From: Euphorbia lathyris | Lineage: Eukaryota > Streptophyta > Magnoliopsida > Malpighiales > Euphorbiaceae | Reading direction: 5' to 3' | Length of the DNA: 64,000 nucleotides | Assembly (NCBI RefSeq): GCF_963576675.1 | Contig: NC_088911.1 | Coordinates: 85,155,256-85,219,255 of the forward strand | Part shown: positions 1 through 11,555 of the stretch, piece after piece | Numbering within the stretch: the stretch's first letter is position 1 | Layout: each line of letters begins with the position of its first letter | The notes under the pieces: generated by a model | What the model was told of the DNA's origin: nothing | What the model saw: the letters and a program-made list of their open reading frames with translations, nothing else | Database searches by the model: none | Program-made: the position numbers and the translations under genes

Positions 1-1513
1 AAGTATCTGAATCCTCCTCTTGCTTGGACTGACATAGGACCGCATACATCTGAATGTATTAATCCTAGAGTGTCTGATACACGCTCACCTTTATTGCTAA
101 AGGGTGTCTTTGTCATTTACCTTTTAAACATGCTTCGCATGTCTCCAATGATTCAGGATCAATTGAATCTATAAGCCCATCTTGATGTAGCTTAAGCATG
201 CGTCTTTTGTTTATATGGCCTAAACGACAATGCCACAAGTAAGTCGAATTATCTAGCTTATGTCTTTTGGTATCAATTGCGAATACAGAAATTTTGTAAT
301 CTAGCACATAAATCCCATTTTGTGATATTCCTGAAAAATAGAAAATCCTATCTTTATAAAACTCGCAACGTTTGTCTCTTATTGAAATATGAAAACCGTC
401 GTCAATAAGACGGCTAATAGAAATAATGTTTCTAGACATTTCTAGAACATACAAACAGTTCTCTAATTCTATTACAAGCCCAGAGGGCAAACTTAAAGCA
501 TAATCTCCAACAGCGAGGGCGGCAACTCTAGCTCCATTTCCTACTTGCAAGTTTATGCTTCCTTTCTTCAATTCCTTAGTCCGATTTAGTTCCTGCATAT
601 TTGTACAAATATGAGATCCACATCCGGTATCAAGTACCCAAGATTCAGACTGTGAAATTGTATTTATTTCAATATAAAACATACCAGATGTTGAAGCACC
701 GTCTTTTCCCTTCTTGAGGGAGGCTAGGTACTCTTTGCAGTTCCTTCTCCAATGTCCGTCTTTACCACAGAAGTGGCACTCTCCTTTGGGCTTCTTCACT
801 TCCTTTCCCTTAGCTCTAGTGGGCATGGCCCTCTTGCCTTTTTTGGGATGTTTAGGATTGGGAAAATTCCCCTTCCTCTTCTTTGATCCATCTATGACAA
901 GAGCCGATATTGCCTTGTCTTTCTTCATATTGGGCTCAACTGTCTTGAGCATGTTTGCAAGCTCTTCAAGAGAGGTTTGCAAGTCATTCATCTGGTAGTT
1001 CCTGATGAACTGTGAATAACTCTCTGGGAGGGATTGAAGAATTAAGTCTACACTTAGTTCGTTATCCATCGCGAATCCAATACTAGAAAGCTTGGTAATA
1101 TAGCTAATCATCTTGACACAATGTGTCATTACAGACGTGCCCTCTTACATCCTGCAACGATATAGCAATTTTGATATCTCGTAGCGTTCGCACCGAGTTT
1201 GTTTCCCAAACAACTCTTTCAGGTGCACGATGATGGAATATGCATCCATTTCCTCATGTTGCCTCTGCAATTCCGGTGTCATCGATGCAAGTATGATGCA
1301 TCCCGCATGATCGTCATCAGCCTTATGCTTCTGGTAAGCATCGATCACTTCGATGGGAGCATCATCAGCTGGGATAGGGGGTATCGATGTATCAAGTACA
1401 TACCCTATCTTATCGAACTTCAAAACGATTTTGAGGTTACGAAACCAGTCGGTGAAGTTTGAACCGTTCAACTTGTTATCGGTAAGTATATTTTGCAGAT
1501 TGGTTTTAGTCAT
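1..1513 (-). pseudogene. Ty1/copia gag-pol, 5' part, broken
   Basis: Minus-strand copia polyprotein running from the gag start (Met at the high-coordinate end) into the integrase, cut by the window edge. Seen: a gag N-terminus (MTKTNLQNILTDNKLNG), a CCHC knuckle (CHFCGKDGHWRRNC), a protease active site (DTGCGSH) and a pre-integrase H-H-C-C segment (WHCRLGHIN... CEACLKGK). One reading frame spans almost all of it. It is broken by a TAA at 1145-1147 (probably from CAA) and by a frame change just after the CLKGK residues near 113, where one A seems missing; the integrase start then continues in another frame to position 1. The retroelement would copy itself through reverse transcription in virus-like particles, but this copy cannot make the protein. 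Confidence 0.9.
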
Positions 1514-2787
1514 GATTTTAACAGTGTTTTAATTTAACCTGAGAGTGAGAAAGAGTAAACGTATGTTATTCATTTGCTTTAAAGTACATCAATCTAAAAT
1601 TATAGGTCTTTTAGTTCATTTTAAATTGCTCCCACTATTTTGCCAAATTAATAGCCCTCCATATTAATTCGAAGAATTTCACAAATCCTTTAGTGAGCTA
1701 GGATCCTAACTCCTGAGATTTCACCTTGAGTTTGCTCAACAAGCTAGTCTCATTTGTTAGGTAGATTCATGTAATCAATCACATCTTTAATGTGATTCCT
1801 AGGTTATTGGGTTACTAACCACATTAGTAACTAATATGCTATTCATATTAATCCCAACCATATTGCCCATTAGTTTATGATAACATGAGTTTGCTCATCC
1901 AATTATCATAATCTAATTTAAGTATTACCCCATACTCATGAAAGAACGATTTTCGATAATTCAGGTGTTACCATAAGACCCCGAGCTTTAGTTTGCTCAA
2001 CAACCCAAAGGCCCCGAGTACTGCCGGCTGAATTATAATATTAGGGAGGGGCAACCGATTTTAATAACTTGCTTATTCACTTAACTTTTAAATAGTGAGG
2101 GATTTTTATTTTAAGTCTCATAATCTAACTTAGTCTTGATTTGCTTTAGCATACATGAGACACATACATTAGTGTTATGGACATATTATCTAAATTATTC
2201 CGTCGAGCCAGAGACGGAATAAAAGGCCAACCTAGGGAAATACTAACTATTACATATTTCTCATTAGGTCCTCCGTCTTCTCCATGGCGCCTTGAAATTA
2301 TATATTAATTTCTATACTACTAAAGAAAACTTCAATTAACTTGAAGGGAATTATATAAGAGGAGAAATTACAATAGATAGTAGATAGGCAGAACTCGCAA
2401 GCCCTATTTCAAAAATACCAAAAGACTAAATAGATGGTCCAAATATGTCCATAACTCCAAACATACATAGACTCAATTAAAAAATTTAATTGGTTGATTA
2501 CATAAAATACTTATGTAATATTTAGGTTAATCACATTAACTCATCAAATTAACTTTCATCCAATTTTAATTCTATCAGTTTCGTATCTTCTATATTAACC
2601 TATTAGATTAATACAACTATACAAAACTTTATTTATGCATATCCCAATTATTTTGATTTTAATTTATTTAATACTTTTGATTTACAAATAGGTAAAACAA
2701 ACTTTTAAATAAATTTTTCTTTTATCCGATAATCAAAAACAGAAAACTATTAATTTCTGAAACATATATGTATATAAATATATTTAA
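1514..2787 (-). mobile_element. Copia leader and probable inner LTR part
   Basis: No gene seen. AT-rich sequence directly upstream of the minus-strand gag, so it should be the untranslated leader plus some 5' LTR of that copia element. I could not find a clear tRNA-type primer binding site or the LTR inner boundary. A short inverted pair around TTCCGTC/GACGGAA near 2200-2220 is visible. The assignment rests on position and orientation only. Confidence 0.5.
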
Positions 2788-2788
2788 C

Positions 2789-2816
2789 GTGGCTGCTGCC
2801 GTTTGGCAGCAGCCAC
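2789..2816. repeat. Perfect 12-bp stem hairpin
   Basis: GTGGCTGCTGCC and its exact reverse complement flank a GTTT loop. It opens a roughly 135-bp GC-rich patch inside very AT-rich DNA, at the junction between the copia leader and the Sirevirus fragment. Its owner is not known; it may belong to the LTR of the minus-strand copia. Confidence 0.8.
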
Positions 2817-2862
2817 TACGTCTGGTCCACCACTGCCTTGCGGCAACTGCGGCCAGCCGCTG

Positions 2863-2892
2863 TGCGGTTGCTGCCGCGAGGTAGCAACCGCA
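2863..2892. repeat. Second hairpin, 10-bp stem
   Basis: TGCGGTTGCT and AGCAACCGCA are exact reverse complements around a 10-base loop. With the hairpin at 2789 it makes a cluster of inverted repeats just before the sequence that is duplicated at 19443. Confidence 0.75.
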
Positions 2893-2924
2893 GGACAGCA
2901 GTTGGGTTGCGCCGTGAGGAAAAC

Positions 2925-4124
2925 TCAGCGCAGGAAAAGTCTGCTCGAGTCAGCTTTGAGATTCCTCAATCTCCAACTCCAATTCCAGCTGACACTGAGC
3001 AAGTGAATAACTCTGCAGATCAACCTCTTCCAAATCCGTTAACACAGAACGCAAACCAGTCAGCTCCTAATTTGAATAAAAGTCCAGCAGCTGACCTTGC
3101 TGGCACATCTGCTTCTGGACAGCACCAAACACAAGGTGCTACTCATATTCCGGCATCTGGGCCACAAAGTGATGAACCCTACGCATACTTGCATGCTACT
3201 GAGTCTGGACGCCGAATCATCGACTCAGCTCAAGCACTACTTCAGGATATTCATCAATCCAATGCCGAAGCCGCTAGGTCTGTTCATGTTGAGCCAACTC
3301 AACTTTCCTCTGTCACTTAGCTCTTGACTGAAAGCAAAGGTCTTAAGGATCTTCTGAGTGTCATGACATCTCTCCAATCTCAACAACCCAAGCAGGAATC
3401 TATCGTGAAGCTGGTTGAACTCCAGCTGACAATGGTAAACCATATGAACTCTCTCCAGGGTCAACTCAACAACTTGTCAGCTATGAACTCAATGTATGCA
3501 ACCTCAACTGAGGTTCATCAACTCTTTACCCACCTAAACACTGAGCAGACCAAAGCTCGTGAGTTAATCTCCTCTTCGTCTCAGTGTTCCATTAAGCAAA
3601 TAAGTGAGGCAGTCCGCCTACTCAACTTGAGTAAGGAAGAAATGGAAACTGACCAACTCAAGACGAACGAACTTTTGCAATACTCCCGCGCCACCTTCAA
3701 ACATGTGCGTCACACGATTGCTCAACGTCAGTTCTATGATTCGGCTTTGCTTAAAATGTATCATCAAGCTTATGCCATGCTGACTGACACTATCACCTAG
3801 GTAGGCAAATCCCAAGAATATATTTTGAGTATGCTCTGTGCCTCTCTCCGAATTCCCGGTTCTGTCTTGGACGATGGTGTTCCTGTTTTTGATGGTCTGA
3901 ATGAAAGCCCGAAAAGGCTTAAGGCATATTTCGTGAGGTTAACTCGTGCTGCTCTCAACGACACCTTCATTCCTCCTCCGCCCGATGCTGGCAAAACGGG
4001 GGAGAAAGAACAAGCTAATAGAACTCAGCACCACTCAAGGGAAACAGGAGGAGCATCTAGTAGTCATCAGCAACAAAAGGGAAAAGGCAAAGTTAATCCT
4101 GCCCAAGTCAATAAGAAGAAATAG
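2925..4124 (+). pseudogene. ORF3 C-terminal part, Sirevirus (left copy)
   Basis: C-terminal half of the Sirevirus third ORF, a hydrophilic Gln/Ser-rich and probably coiled-coil protein. It is split by two in-frame TAG codons, at 3318-3320 and 3798-3800. The second copy has CAA and TGG at those sites. This copy keeps the authentic end (KGKVNPAQVNKKK then TAG) that the second copy has lost by a one-base deletion. The function of ORF3 is unknown; in some Sireviruses the equivalent gene is called envelope-like, but I see no convincing membrane segment here. Confidence 0.8.
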
Positions 4125-4673
4125 TTGGCTAGATTTGCTAGCTTATATTCTTGACTTGTAATCTTTTTTGTGTTTTCCTTATCTGACATACTTTGTCTTG
4201 CTGACTATCTATAAACTTATGCATCTCTTATTCAAAATTGACTAATCTTATGTGATGCTTACTTACGTATTGTGCTTTATGCTGATCTGTCTAAATTGAA
4301 CAAACAAACAAAAGAAAAAGGAATATACTCAACACACATTAGATTTGATACATCTGCTCTGATAATGTTTTCCCATAACTCTGATACCAAACTGACCATG
4401 TATCAAAACTGAGTAAAAATGTGTTTCATACACTAACCCCTTCTGAAAGCTGACCTAGGCTCATCTGAATTAGAACTTGAAAGGTCTAGAACTAAACTAA
4501 GTCAGGATAAGCATGCCTTAATTCTACTCAATTAAATCTTAGAAGGTTTAGAGTTAAGTTAAGTCAATAGATGCAAGCCTTACGAGGGAGCAATTTCAGA
4601 AGTATAAAAAGAATTTCAATCATGGGGAATCTCGTACTGAGTTCCATCAATTAAATATTTTGCCAACATCAAA

Positions 4674-4684
4674 ATGGGGGAGTT
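4674..4684 (+). promoter_or_regulatory. Polypurine tract of left copy
   Basis: A purine run (AATGGGGGAG then TT) abuts the LTR start TGTTGAAACACC, the expected plus-strand primer position of an LTR retrotransposon. The same sequence precedes the second LTR at 21202. Confidence 0.8.
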
Positions 4685-5415
4685 TGTTGAAACACCTTTC
4701 CACATGATTTTGATTTGACAAAATTATTTAAGTTAATCCATGATTAAGGGATAATTAAATTTAAGTGCTTTGATTTAATTGTACTAATATGTTTGTTCAA
4801 TGTTGAGTGTAAATATAAATGCAAATGGAAATAAAAAGTAAGACATGACGAAGTCAGCATGAGAAAACATCACAAACTGAGTGGAGTATAACTCAGCATG
4901 ATAGAAGATCTTCAGAATAGAAGCTTAAAGATCAAACAAATCAGCGAAGCTGAGTGGAACGCAACTCAATATCAAAAGTAGAGAAGTCTTCTTGAGAACC
5001 GTGTCTTGCAGAACGAAGCTGACCATGGAAGCTGAGTAAAAGAGAACTCAGTATTTGTATTAGCAAACAATCGCAGACAACGGCTATCAAAGACAAGCTG
5101 AGTGATCTTCAGGACAGCGCGAATGATCCGTTCGCTAAAATTCAAGATCCGACAACTGTCTGCACCAATAATAGAAACCTTGGAATTACGCAAAAGCCAA
5201 TTTCAAGATGCATGGGTCAACTATTCTTCTGCTAAAAGACAAACTAGCACAAAAAGATGAAACCTGTGAGAAGAAGACAAACCTGACGCCTGCGGAATTC
5301 AGACGACAGGATTGGCCTGTAAATCTGAAGCTGACCAGAGCCTTGTCTCAAAAAGGAGTCGTTTGGATTCAAAGGAAAAATCCAGAATTCAAATGAACAA
5401 GTCTTCAGAATACAA

Positions 5416-5425
5416 CTATAAAAGG
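5416..5425 (+). promoter_or_regulatory. LTR TATA box
   Basis: CTATAAAAGG, a strong plant TATA box, lies in the middle of the LTR and is conserved in the right LTR near 21930. It likely drives genomic RNA of the element starting some 30 bp downstream; the transcription start is inferred. Confidence 0.65.
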
Positions 5426-5634
5426 ACAAGTATACTTCTTGGATCCTTTGCCAATTATGAAAACAAAAAGAGAATAAGAGCATACATACAAAAACACATC
5501 AATACAAGAAAGAGATCTTACACCAAATTTCTATTCCTGTGTAAATGCTAGAGTGATTTTCTTTGTAATCATCTAAAGTGTTCTTTCTCTAAAAAAGAAC
5601 AATTTTGTATCAATCATAGTATTGAGAGAGTGTG

Positions 5635-5646
5635 CTGAGTACTCAG
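5635..5646. repeat. 12-bp perfect palindrome in LTR
   Basis: CTGAGTACTCAG, kept in the other LTR at 22149-22160. It is the densest point of a CTGAGT/ACTCAG word bias that runs through the whole element. Confidence 0.85.
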
Positions 5647-6189
5647 TTTGGTACTCAGTGGTAGAGAAAATCTAAGTGCTGGGTTGTAGCGCTTAGTGGA
5701 GTTGAGTAGACGAATAGAGGACGGTACTCTTGCATATTCAACTGCCTTGTAAACAGTTTGCGCTCTACCTTTAAAGAGCTCAGTATTGGATTTAAAAAGC
5801 CCGGAGGGATTCTGGGGACTGGACGTAGGCGGAGAGGCCGAACCAGGATAAGTCGTGCTGAGTAATTTCTAACTCTCTTTCAATATATATCTGTATGTGT
5901 TGCATGCTATATTTACTCAGTATATAAATTGTTTAAACTGACACTGAGTAAATCAGAGTGCTGAGTTGAAAGCTGACCGCAAAAGTGTCATTTCCCAACT
6001 CACAAGTAAAACAATTCTAGTCAGTATCTGACTAAAGCCGTCTTATGCCTAACTCGGCCGTGTTGACCAAAGCTAAGTTGTGAAACTCAAAGAATTAAAT
6101 TAAGTCAGCTTAATTAAAGCAAAAAAAGTTACATTAGTTCCTAACCCCCCCCCCCCCCCCTTTGGAACTAATCACACGGGACCAACAAG

Positions 6190-6201
6190 TGGTATCAGAG
6201 C
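6190..6201 (+). promoter_or_regulatory. Primer binding site, tRNA-iMet
   Basis: TGGTATCAGAGC, complementary to the 3' end of plant initiator tRNA-Met, lies two bases after the LTR. This is the usual primer for copia elements. Confidence 0.93.
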
Positions 6202-6251
6202 CTAATAGCTCAGTACTCAAAGATATAACTATCTTGAGCTGATCCCGATAA

Positions 6252-7907
6252 ATGGCTGAGAACAACACTTGTTTCCTTTCAGGGAACCAAACAACATAGA
6301 TACTCCCTGAGGGACTATCAATTAGTCGGCCTCCCCTATTCTTTGGATCTAATTATACGTTCTGGAAGAATAGGATGAAGAACTTTATTCAAGCCACAAA
6401 CATGAGCGCATGGCTTGCAATAGTTCAAGGCCCATATGTGCCTTATAAAACTGTTGACAATGAGAAAATTGTTAAGAGTGAAACTGAGTGGTCAGAAGAT
6501 GACATTAAAAAATTACAAAACAATGCTTCGGCTATCAATATGCTTCACTGTGCGTTAGATGCTGCAGAATACAATAAGATTTCAGGTTGCGAGTCAGCAC
6601 AGGAGATTTGAAAAAAGCTTGAAGTAAATGAGCTAAAGAGGCTCGGCAAGAACTTCACTGAAGAAGAGCAGGTGAAGAAAATCCTGAGAAGCTTACCCAA
6701 GAGCTGGCAAGCTAAGAAAACTGCCGTGGAGGAAGCTCAAGACTTGACCACATATAAATACGATGAGCTGATCGGATCTCTGCTGACTCATGGGATCTCT
6801 ATGAAAAATTTTGAAGCAAAAGAAAAGTCAGAAGACAAGAAACAAAAATCACTTGTCATGAAAGCTAACTCAACCAAAGCTGACTCATCGGATGATGAGG
6901 AAATGGCCATGTTCACAAGGAAGATGAAGAAGCTGTTCAGAAAAAATGAAAAGAACAGCAAGAGGCCATTCAGAAGAGGTGATAGGTACAAAGCTGAGTC
7001 CAATGACAAATACAAAAAGGACAGCTCCTAGCCTGTCACGTGCTTTGAGTGCCATCAAACTGGGCACATTAAGTCAAGCTTCCCTAATCGGAAGAAAGAA
7101 AAGAAGGGAAGCAAAAAGGCAATGGAGGCCACATGGAGTGACAGCGATGAGTCAACATCATCTGAAGCTGATGCCACCGAGTCAGCAAACATATGCTTCA
7201 TGGCGGATGACGCTGCTGACCACACTCGATCTAAGCAAGCTGACCTCTCTGAAGAATCTGAACAGGAGGAATACTCAGATTAGGTAACATCTTTACACTT
7301 GCTTAGAAATGAAATGATTAACGCCCTGAGTGATTTATATACACTGACTAAAAAGTGTAACAAGAAAATAAAGGCACTCAGCAGGCGATGTGACGAGATC
7401 GAAGAGGTCAAACTTAGTGACCTTCGATATCTTCTCCAAGACAACTCAACTTTGCATAGCAACATGGAAATTATGCACAAGTTTGTCTCGGAGGTCCAAT
7501 CAGATTCAAAGAAACTGAGAAAGGATGTCACAAACCTACAGAACCAAATAAAAGGTTCAAACAAATCCCATGCTGAGTACTCAGGTACTGGCCAGCGTCG
7601 ACAGTTCACTCAGTGTGACTATTGTGGGAAAAAGGGACACACAACAGATGTGTGTTGGTATAACAAGCGGATTGTCCAATGTGACTTCTGCGGAAAGAAA
7701 TGACATACCACTAAGGTATGTTGGCATGCTCAGCACAATGGTGTTGACCAAAAACAAAGTCACCCTAAAAGGGTAACTCATTGTGACTTCTGTGGTAAAC
7801 AAGGCCACACCATAAAAGTATGATGTCACAAATTAAAACTTGATTTTGCACCTGTTTATGCTAACAAACGAGGACCCAAAAAGAATTGGGTACCTAAAGA
7901 TGAATAG
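6252..7907 (+). pseudogene. Sirevirus gag with multiple zinc knuckles, broken
   Basis: One frame runs from ATG at the start through to a TAG, with in-frame stops at 6297 (TAG), 6609 (TGA), 7029 (TAG), 7281 (TAG), 7701 (TGA), 7821 (TGA) and 7905 (TAG). The N-terminal copia gag domain is recognisable (SRPPLFFGSNYTFWKNRM). After the 6609 stop the text jumps from KKLEV to NELKRLGKNF, so the middle of the gag core looks deleted in frame. Four CCHC-type motifs follow: the first has Phe in place of its last Cys, the others are CDYCGKKGHTTDVC, CDFCGKK-stop-HTTKVC and CDFCGKQGHTIKV-stop-C. Gag would package RNA in particles; this copy is non-functional. Confidence 0.88.
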
Positions 7908-10900
7908 TTTAAAATGCAGGTGAGCCTGAGATGCGTGGAGAAATCGAAACTATGGTATATTGATAGCGCATGCTCAAGGCACATGACTGGTGATGAAACT
8001 CAGTTCATCACACTTGAGCTTAAACGAGGTGGAAACGTAAGCTTTGGAGACAATAAAAAGGGAAAGATAGTAGGATCAGGTACTATCGGAGGTAATCCTA
8101 CTATTGAGTCAGTCTCCTTACTTAAGGGTCTCAAATACAATCTATTGAGCGTAGCTCAGCTGTGTGATAGCGGTAGACAGGTTGTATTTGATGCTACTCA
8201 GTGTCGGATACTCAAGGGAAAAACAAACAATTTGATTTTAACTGCCCCTCGTGTTGACAATGTATATATGTTGAGTTTAGAAAAACATTTTTCAAAAAAT
8301 ATATGCTTAGTGTCTAAAGAGGATAACTCCTGGCTATGGCATAGGAGACTTGGTCATGTAAGCATGAACCTCCTTGCCAAATTAGCTAGAAAGCAATTAG
8401 TTGAGGGACTGCCCAAATTGAAATTTGAAAAAGATCAATTATGTAATGCTTGTCAGCAAGGTAAACAAACGAAAAAAGTCTTTTCAAAGTAAAAACATTG
8501 TCTCAACCAAAAGACCATTGGAATTACTACATTTGGACCTTTTCGGACCTGTCCAGCCACTCAGCTTGGGCGGTAAGAAATTCTCCTTAGTCATTGTAGA
8601 CGATTTATCTCGGTATACTTGGATCATCTTGCTGAGTAGCAAGGATGAAACTTTTGAGATGTTCACAACATTGATTAAGAAGCTTGAAAATGACAAAGAC
8701 CTAAAAGTAGCTCATATTAGAAGTGACAATGGCGGAGAATTCAAAAACCAACAGTTTGATGAATTCTGCGAAGTTAGTGGCTTTGACCATAACTTTTCTA
8801 CTTCTAGGACACCTCAACAAAATGGGGTTGTTGAAAGGGAGAACAGAACAATAGTTGAAATTTCTAGGACAATGCTGAGCGAAAATAGGCTTCCAAAGTA
8901 TTTATGGGGTGAAGCTGTCCACACAACATGCTACATACTGAATAGGGCTTTAGTTAGACCTATACTCAAGAAAACCCCTTATGAACTTTGGAGAGGACGA
9001 AAGCCCAACATTGGCTACTTTCGTGCTTTTGGGTGTAAGTGCTTTATACTCAATACAAAAGATAACCTTGCTAAATTTGATGCTAAAGCTGACGAAGTGA
9101 TCTTTTTAGGGTACTCAACTAACAGTAAAGCATATAGGGTGTATAATAAACGAACTCAAGTTGTAGAAGAGTCTGTCCATATATAGTTCGATGAAACTGA
9201 CCCTGCAGGAAATACAACTCAGTCCACTGAAGATGAACCAAGCTCAGCTTCCGCTGACCAAACAGGAGCCACTGAGTCATCAGTACAAGGGCTGACCAAA
9301 GGTAAAAACGAAACCGAAATTACCTTTGCTGACCAATCTACTCCTGCAGATATTGTAGAAACACCTATTCCAGACAACTCAACATTACCCAAAGAAATTA
9401 AAATTCCAAGAGGACATTCGGAGAAGTCCATTTTTGATGCCGCTGACAACAAGTTGATGACAAGAGATCAGCTTAGAAAGTATCTCGGCAATGTTGCATT
9501 TGTCTCAGTGCAGGAGCCAAAGAACTTCTCAGAAGCTGAGCATGACGAACATTGGATCACTGCTATACAAGAGGAGCTTGATCAATTCAAAAGGAATGAG
9601 GTATGGGATTTAGTACCAAAACCTAGGAATCAAAAGACCATAGGAACTAAGTGGGTCTTTAGAAATAAATTAGATGAGCAAGGCAATGTGGTCAGAAACA
9701 AAGCCCGACTTGTAGCCCAAGGCTACAGTCAGCAAGAGGGCATTGACTATGGTGAGACCTTTGCTCATGTTGCTAGGTTGGAGGCTATACGTATATTGTG
9801 TGCATATGCTAGCTATATGAACTTTAAATTATATCAAATGGATAATAAAAGTGCCTTTCTTAATGGCTTTATAAACGAAGAGGTATATGTTAGTCAGCCT
9901 CCAGGGTTTGAAGATCCAAAACTTCCAAACCACGTTTATAAACTCAAGAAGGCCTTATATGGCCTGAAGCAAGCTCCAAAAGCTTGGTATGAGAGGTTGA
10001 CCAACTTCCTACTGACCAAGAATTATGTCAGAGGCAAAGCTGACACAACCTTGTTCATTAAGAAAAAGGGTAAAAATACCCTGCTGGCACAAATTTACGT
10101 AGATGACATAATCTTTGGTGCTACTGACGAATCTATGTGCAAAGAATTTAGTAAACAGATGCAAACTGAGTTCGAGATGTCTATGATGGGCGAACTCAAC
10201 TTCTTCATTGGTTTACAAATCAAGCAAGGGAAGAATGACATCTTCATTAGTCAGTCCAAGTACGCCAAAGAAATGTTAAAGAAATTTGATATGGAAGAAT
10301 GTAAGCCCATATCAACCCCAATGGGTACTGTCACTGTCCTTTGCGCTGACGAGAAAGGTAAGTTAGTAGATAGCAAGCTATATCGAGGTATGATAGGCTC
10401 TCTACTTTATCTTACTTCTAGTGGACCTGACATTCAGTACTCAGTATGTTATTGCACAAGATATCAAGCTGACCCCAGAGAATCTCATCTTACAGCTGTA
10501 AAAAGAATTTTCAGATATTTGCAGAGCTCAGTTAATGCAGGTTTATAGTATCCAAATACAAATAACTTCACACTCATTGGAAACACTGACGCTAACTATG
10601 GACGAGCTAAGCTAGAACGTAAAAGCACTTCAGGAGGATGTCACTTCCTAGGAAGCTGTCTAGTATCTTGGTTCAGTAAAAAGCAATCATCAGTGGCCCT
10701 ATCTACTACTGAAGCTGAGTACATTGCTGCTGGAAGCTGTATGGCCCAAGTCCTGTGGATTAAGCAACAACTTGAGGATTACGGAGTTAAAACAGAAACA
10801 ATTGAAGTCAAATGCGATAACAAAAGCGCTATTGACCTATCTAAGAATCCAATCCAACACAGCAGGATGAAGCATGTCAGCATAAGGCATCACTTCATCA

Positions 10901-11043
10901 GAGATCATGTACTTAAGGGTGAGATTAAGCTGACCTACGTACCAACAGATGAACAGCTTGCAGATATCTTCACTAAACCTTTGGCTCATGAGCAATTCAA
11001 CATACTAAGGGAAGCAATCGGTATGTCTAATCCTCCTCAATAA
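7908..11043 (+). pseudogene. Sirevirus pol (PR-INT-RT-RNase H), broken
   Basis: Domains in order: protease (WYIDSACSRHMTGD, where the usual DSG is DSA), pre-integrase/HHCC (WHRRLGHVS... CNACQQGK), integrase core (RSDNGGEFKN, TPQQNGVVERENRT), reverse transcriptase with YVDDIIFG, and RNase H (ALSTTEAEYIA ... VPTDEQLADIFTKPL). A frameshift lies in the A run around 8472-8477, where the sequence switches frame; the rest is in one frame with TAG stops at 9184 and 10546. The 3' half is otherwise well kept. Pol would process the polyprotein, make cDNA and integrate it. With an altered protease site and these breaks it is inactive. Confidence 0.93.
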
Positions 11044-11555
11044 AATTCTATGTTTAAATTGACTGTTGAGTGATTACCATGCTGAGTGATTTGTGCCAAA
11101 ATTAGTAACTTTTGCATGATGAGTCGAACATAATATAAAATCACCTCATACTGAGCAGACTTACATACTAAGTGATTATCTTAAGCAAAGTTACCAAGCA
11201 CACGAATAATTCTCCTACGTAAAACTGACTACTCAAAATTTTAAACGTTTAAAATTCTTAACGCTGAGTAAAAGATCCGTTGCACAAATAATGCTGGCAC
11301 GCGTATTAAATAGCTACCTAGGATGACGTAATCACAATAATTAGAAGACACATGCGCCGATTGTGTCATAAATACCAGAATCATTGTCGGTTGATTATCT
11401 CGAGGTCAAAACCGCCACCTCAACGATTCAGATCAACTCGACACCCCTATAAATAGTGGATGAATTCCCACTTCTACCTCTTTACATTCGAAATTTCTAG
11501 CAATCAATCTCTCTCTATCTAAAATTCCTAAAGCTCTCAAAAATCTCTAAGAATC
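11044..11555 (+). other. Spacer between Sirevirus pol and ORF3
   Basis: No gene. About 510 bp of non-coding element sequence, moderately AT-rich and holding several ACTGAGT/GCTGAG words. A TATA-like CTATAAATAG near 11449 sits about 100 bp before the ORF3 start and could serve a separate ORF3 transcript; this is inference. Confidence 0.6.

Larger units (their letters stand above)
2925..4684 (+). mobile_element. Truncated upstream Sirevirus copy, 3' internal end
   Basis: Nearly identical to 19443-21201, the 3' internal end of the adjacent Sirevirus-like element: the end of ORF3, a non-coding tail and a polypurine tract (AAATGGGGGAGTT) directly before the LTR. Homology starts sharply at TCAGCGCA; everything upstream in the element is missing. 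Because it runs straight into the LTR that also serves as 5' LTR of the next copy, the two form a tandem array sharing one LTR. Confidence 0.88.
4685..6187 (+). repeat. Sirevirus LTR (shared, 5')
   Basis: Starts TGTTGAAACACC and ends GGGACCAACA, with the 5-bp inverted ends TGTTG/CAACA. It is 3' LTR to the truncated left copy and 5' LTR to the full copy. It differs from the right LTR by scattered substitutions, a 7-bp indel near 4777 and a C run near the end that is 16 long here and 6 long in the other. Confidence 0.93.

Noticed and set aside
8425..8492. Ribosomal frameshift site in Sirevirus pol
   Set aside because: The shift lies in an A run between pre-integrase and integrase core, where copia elements have a single frame, so it is a length error in the run.
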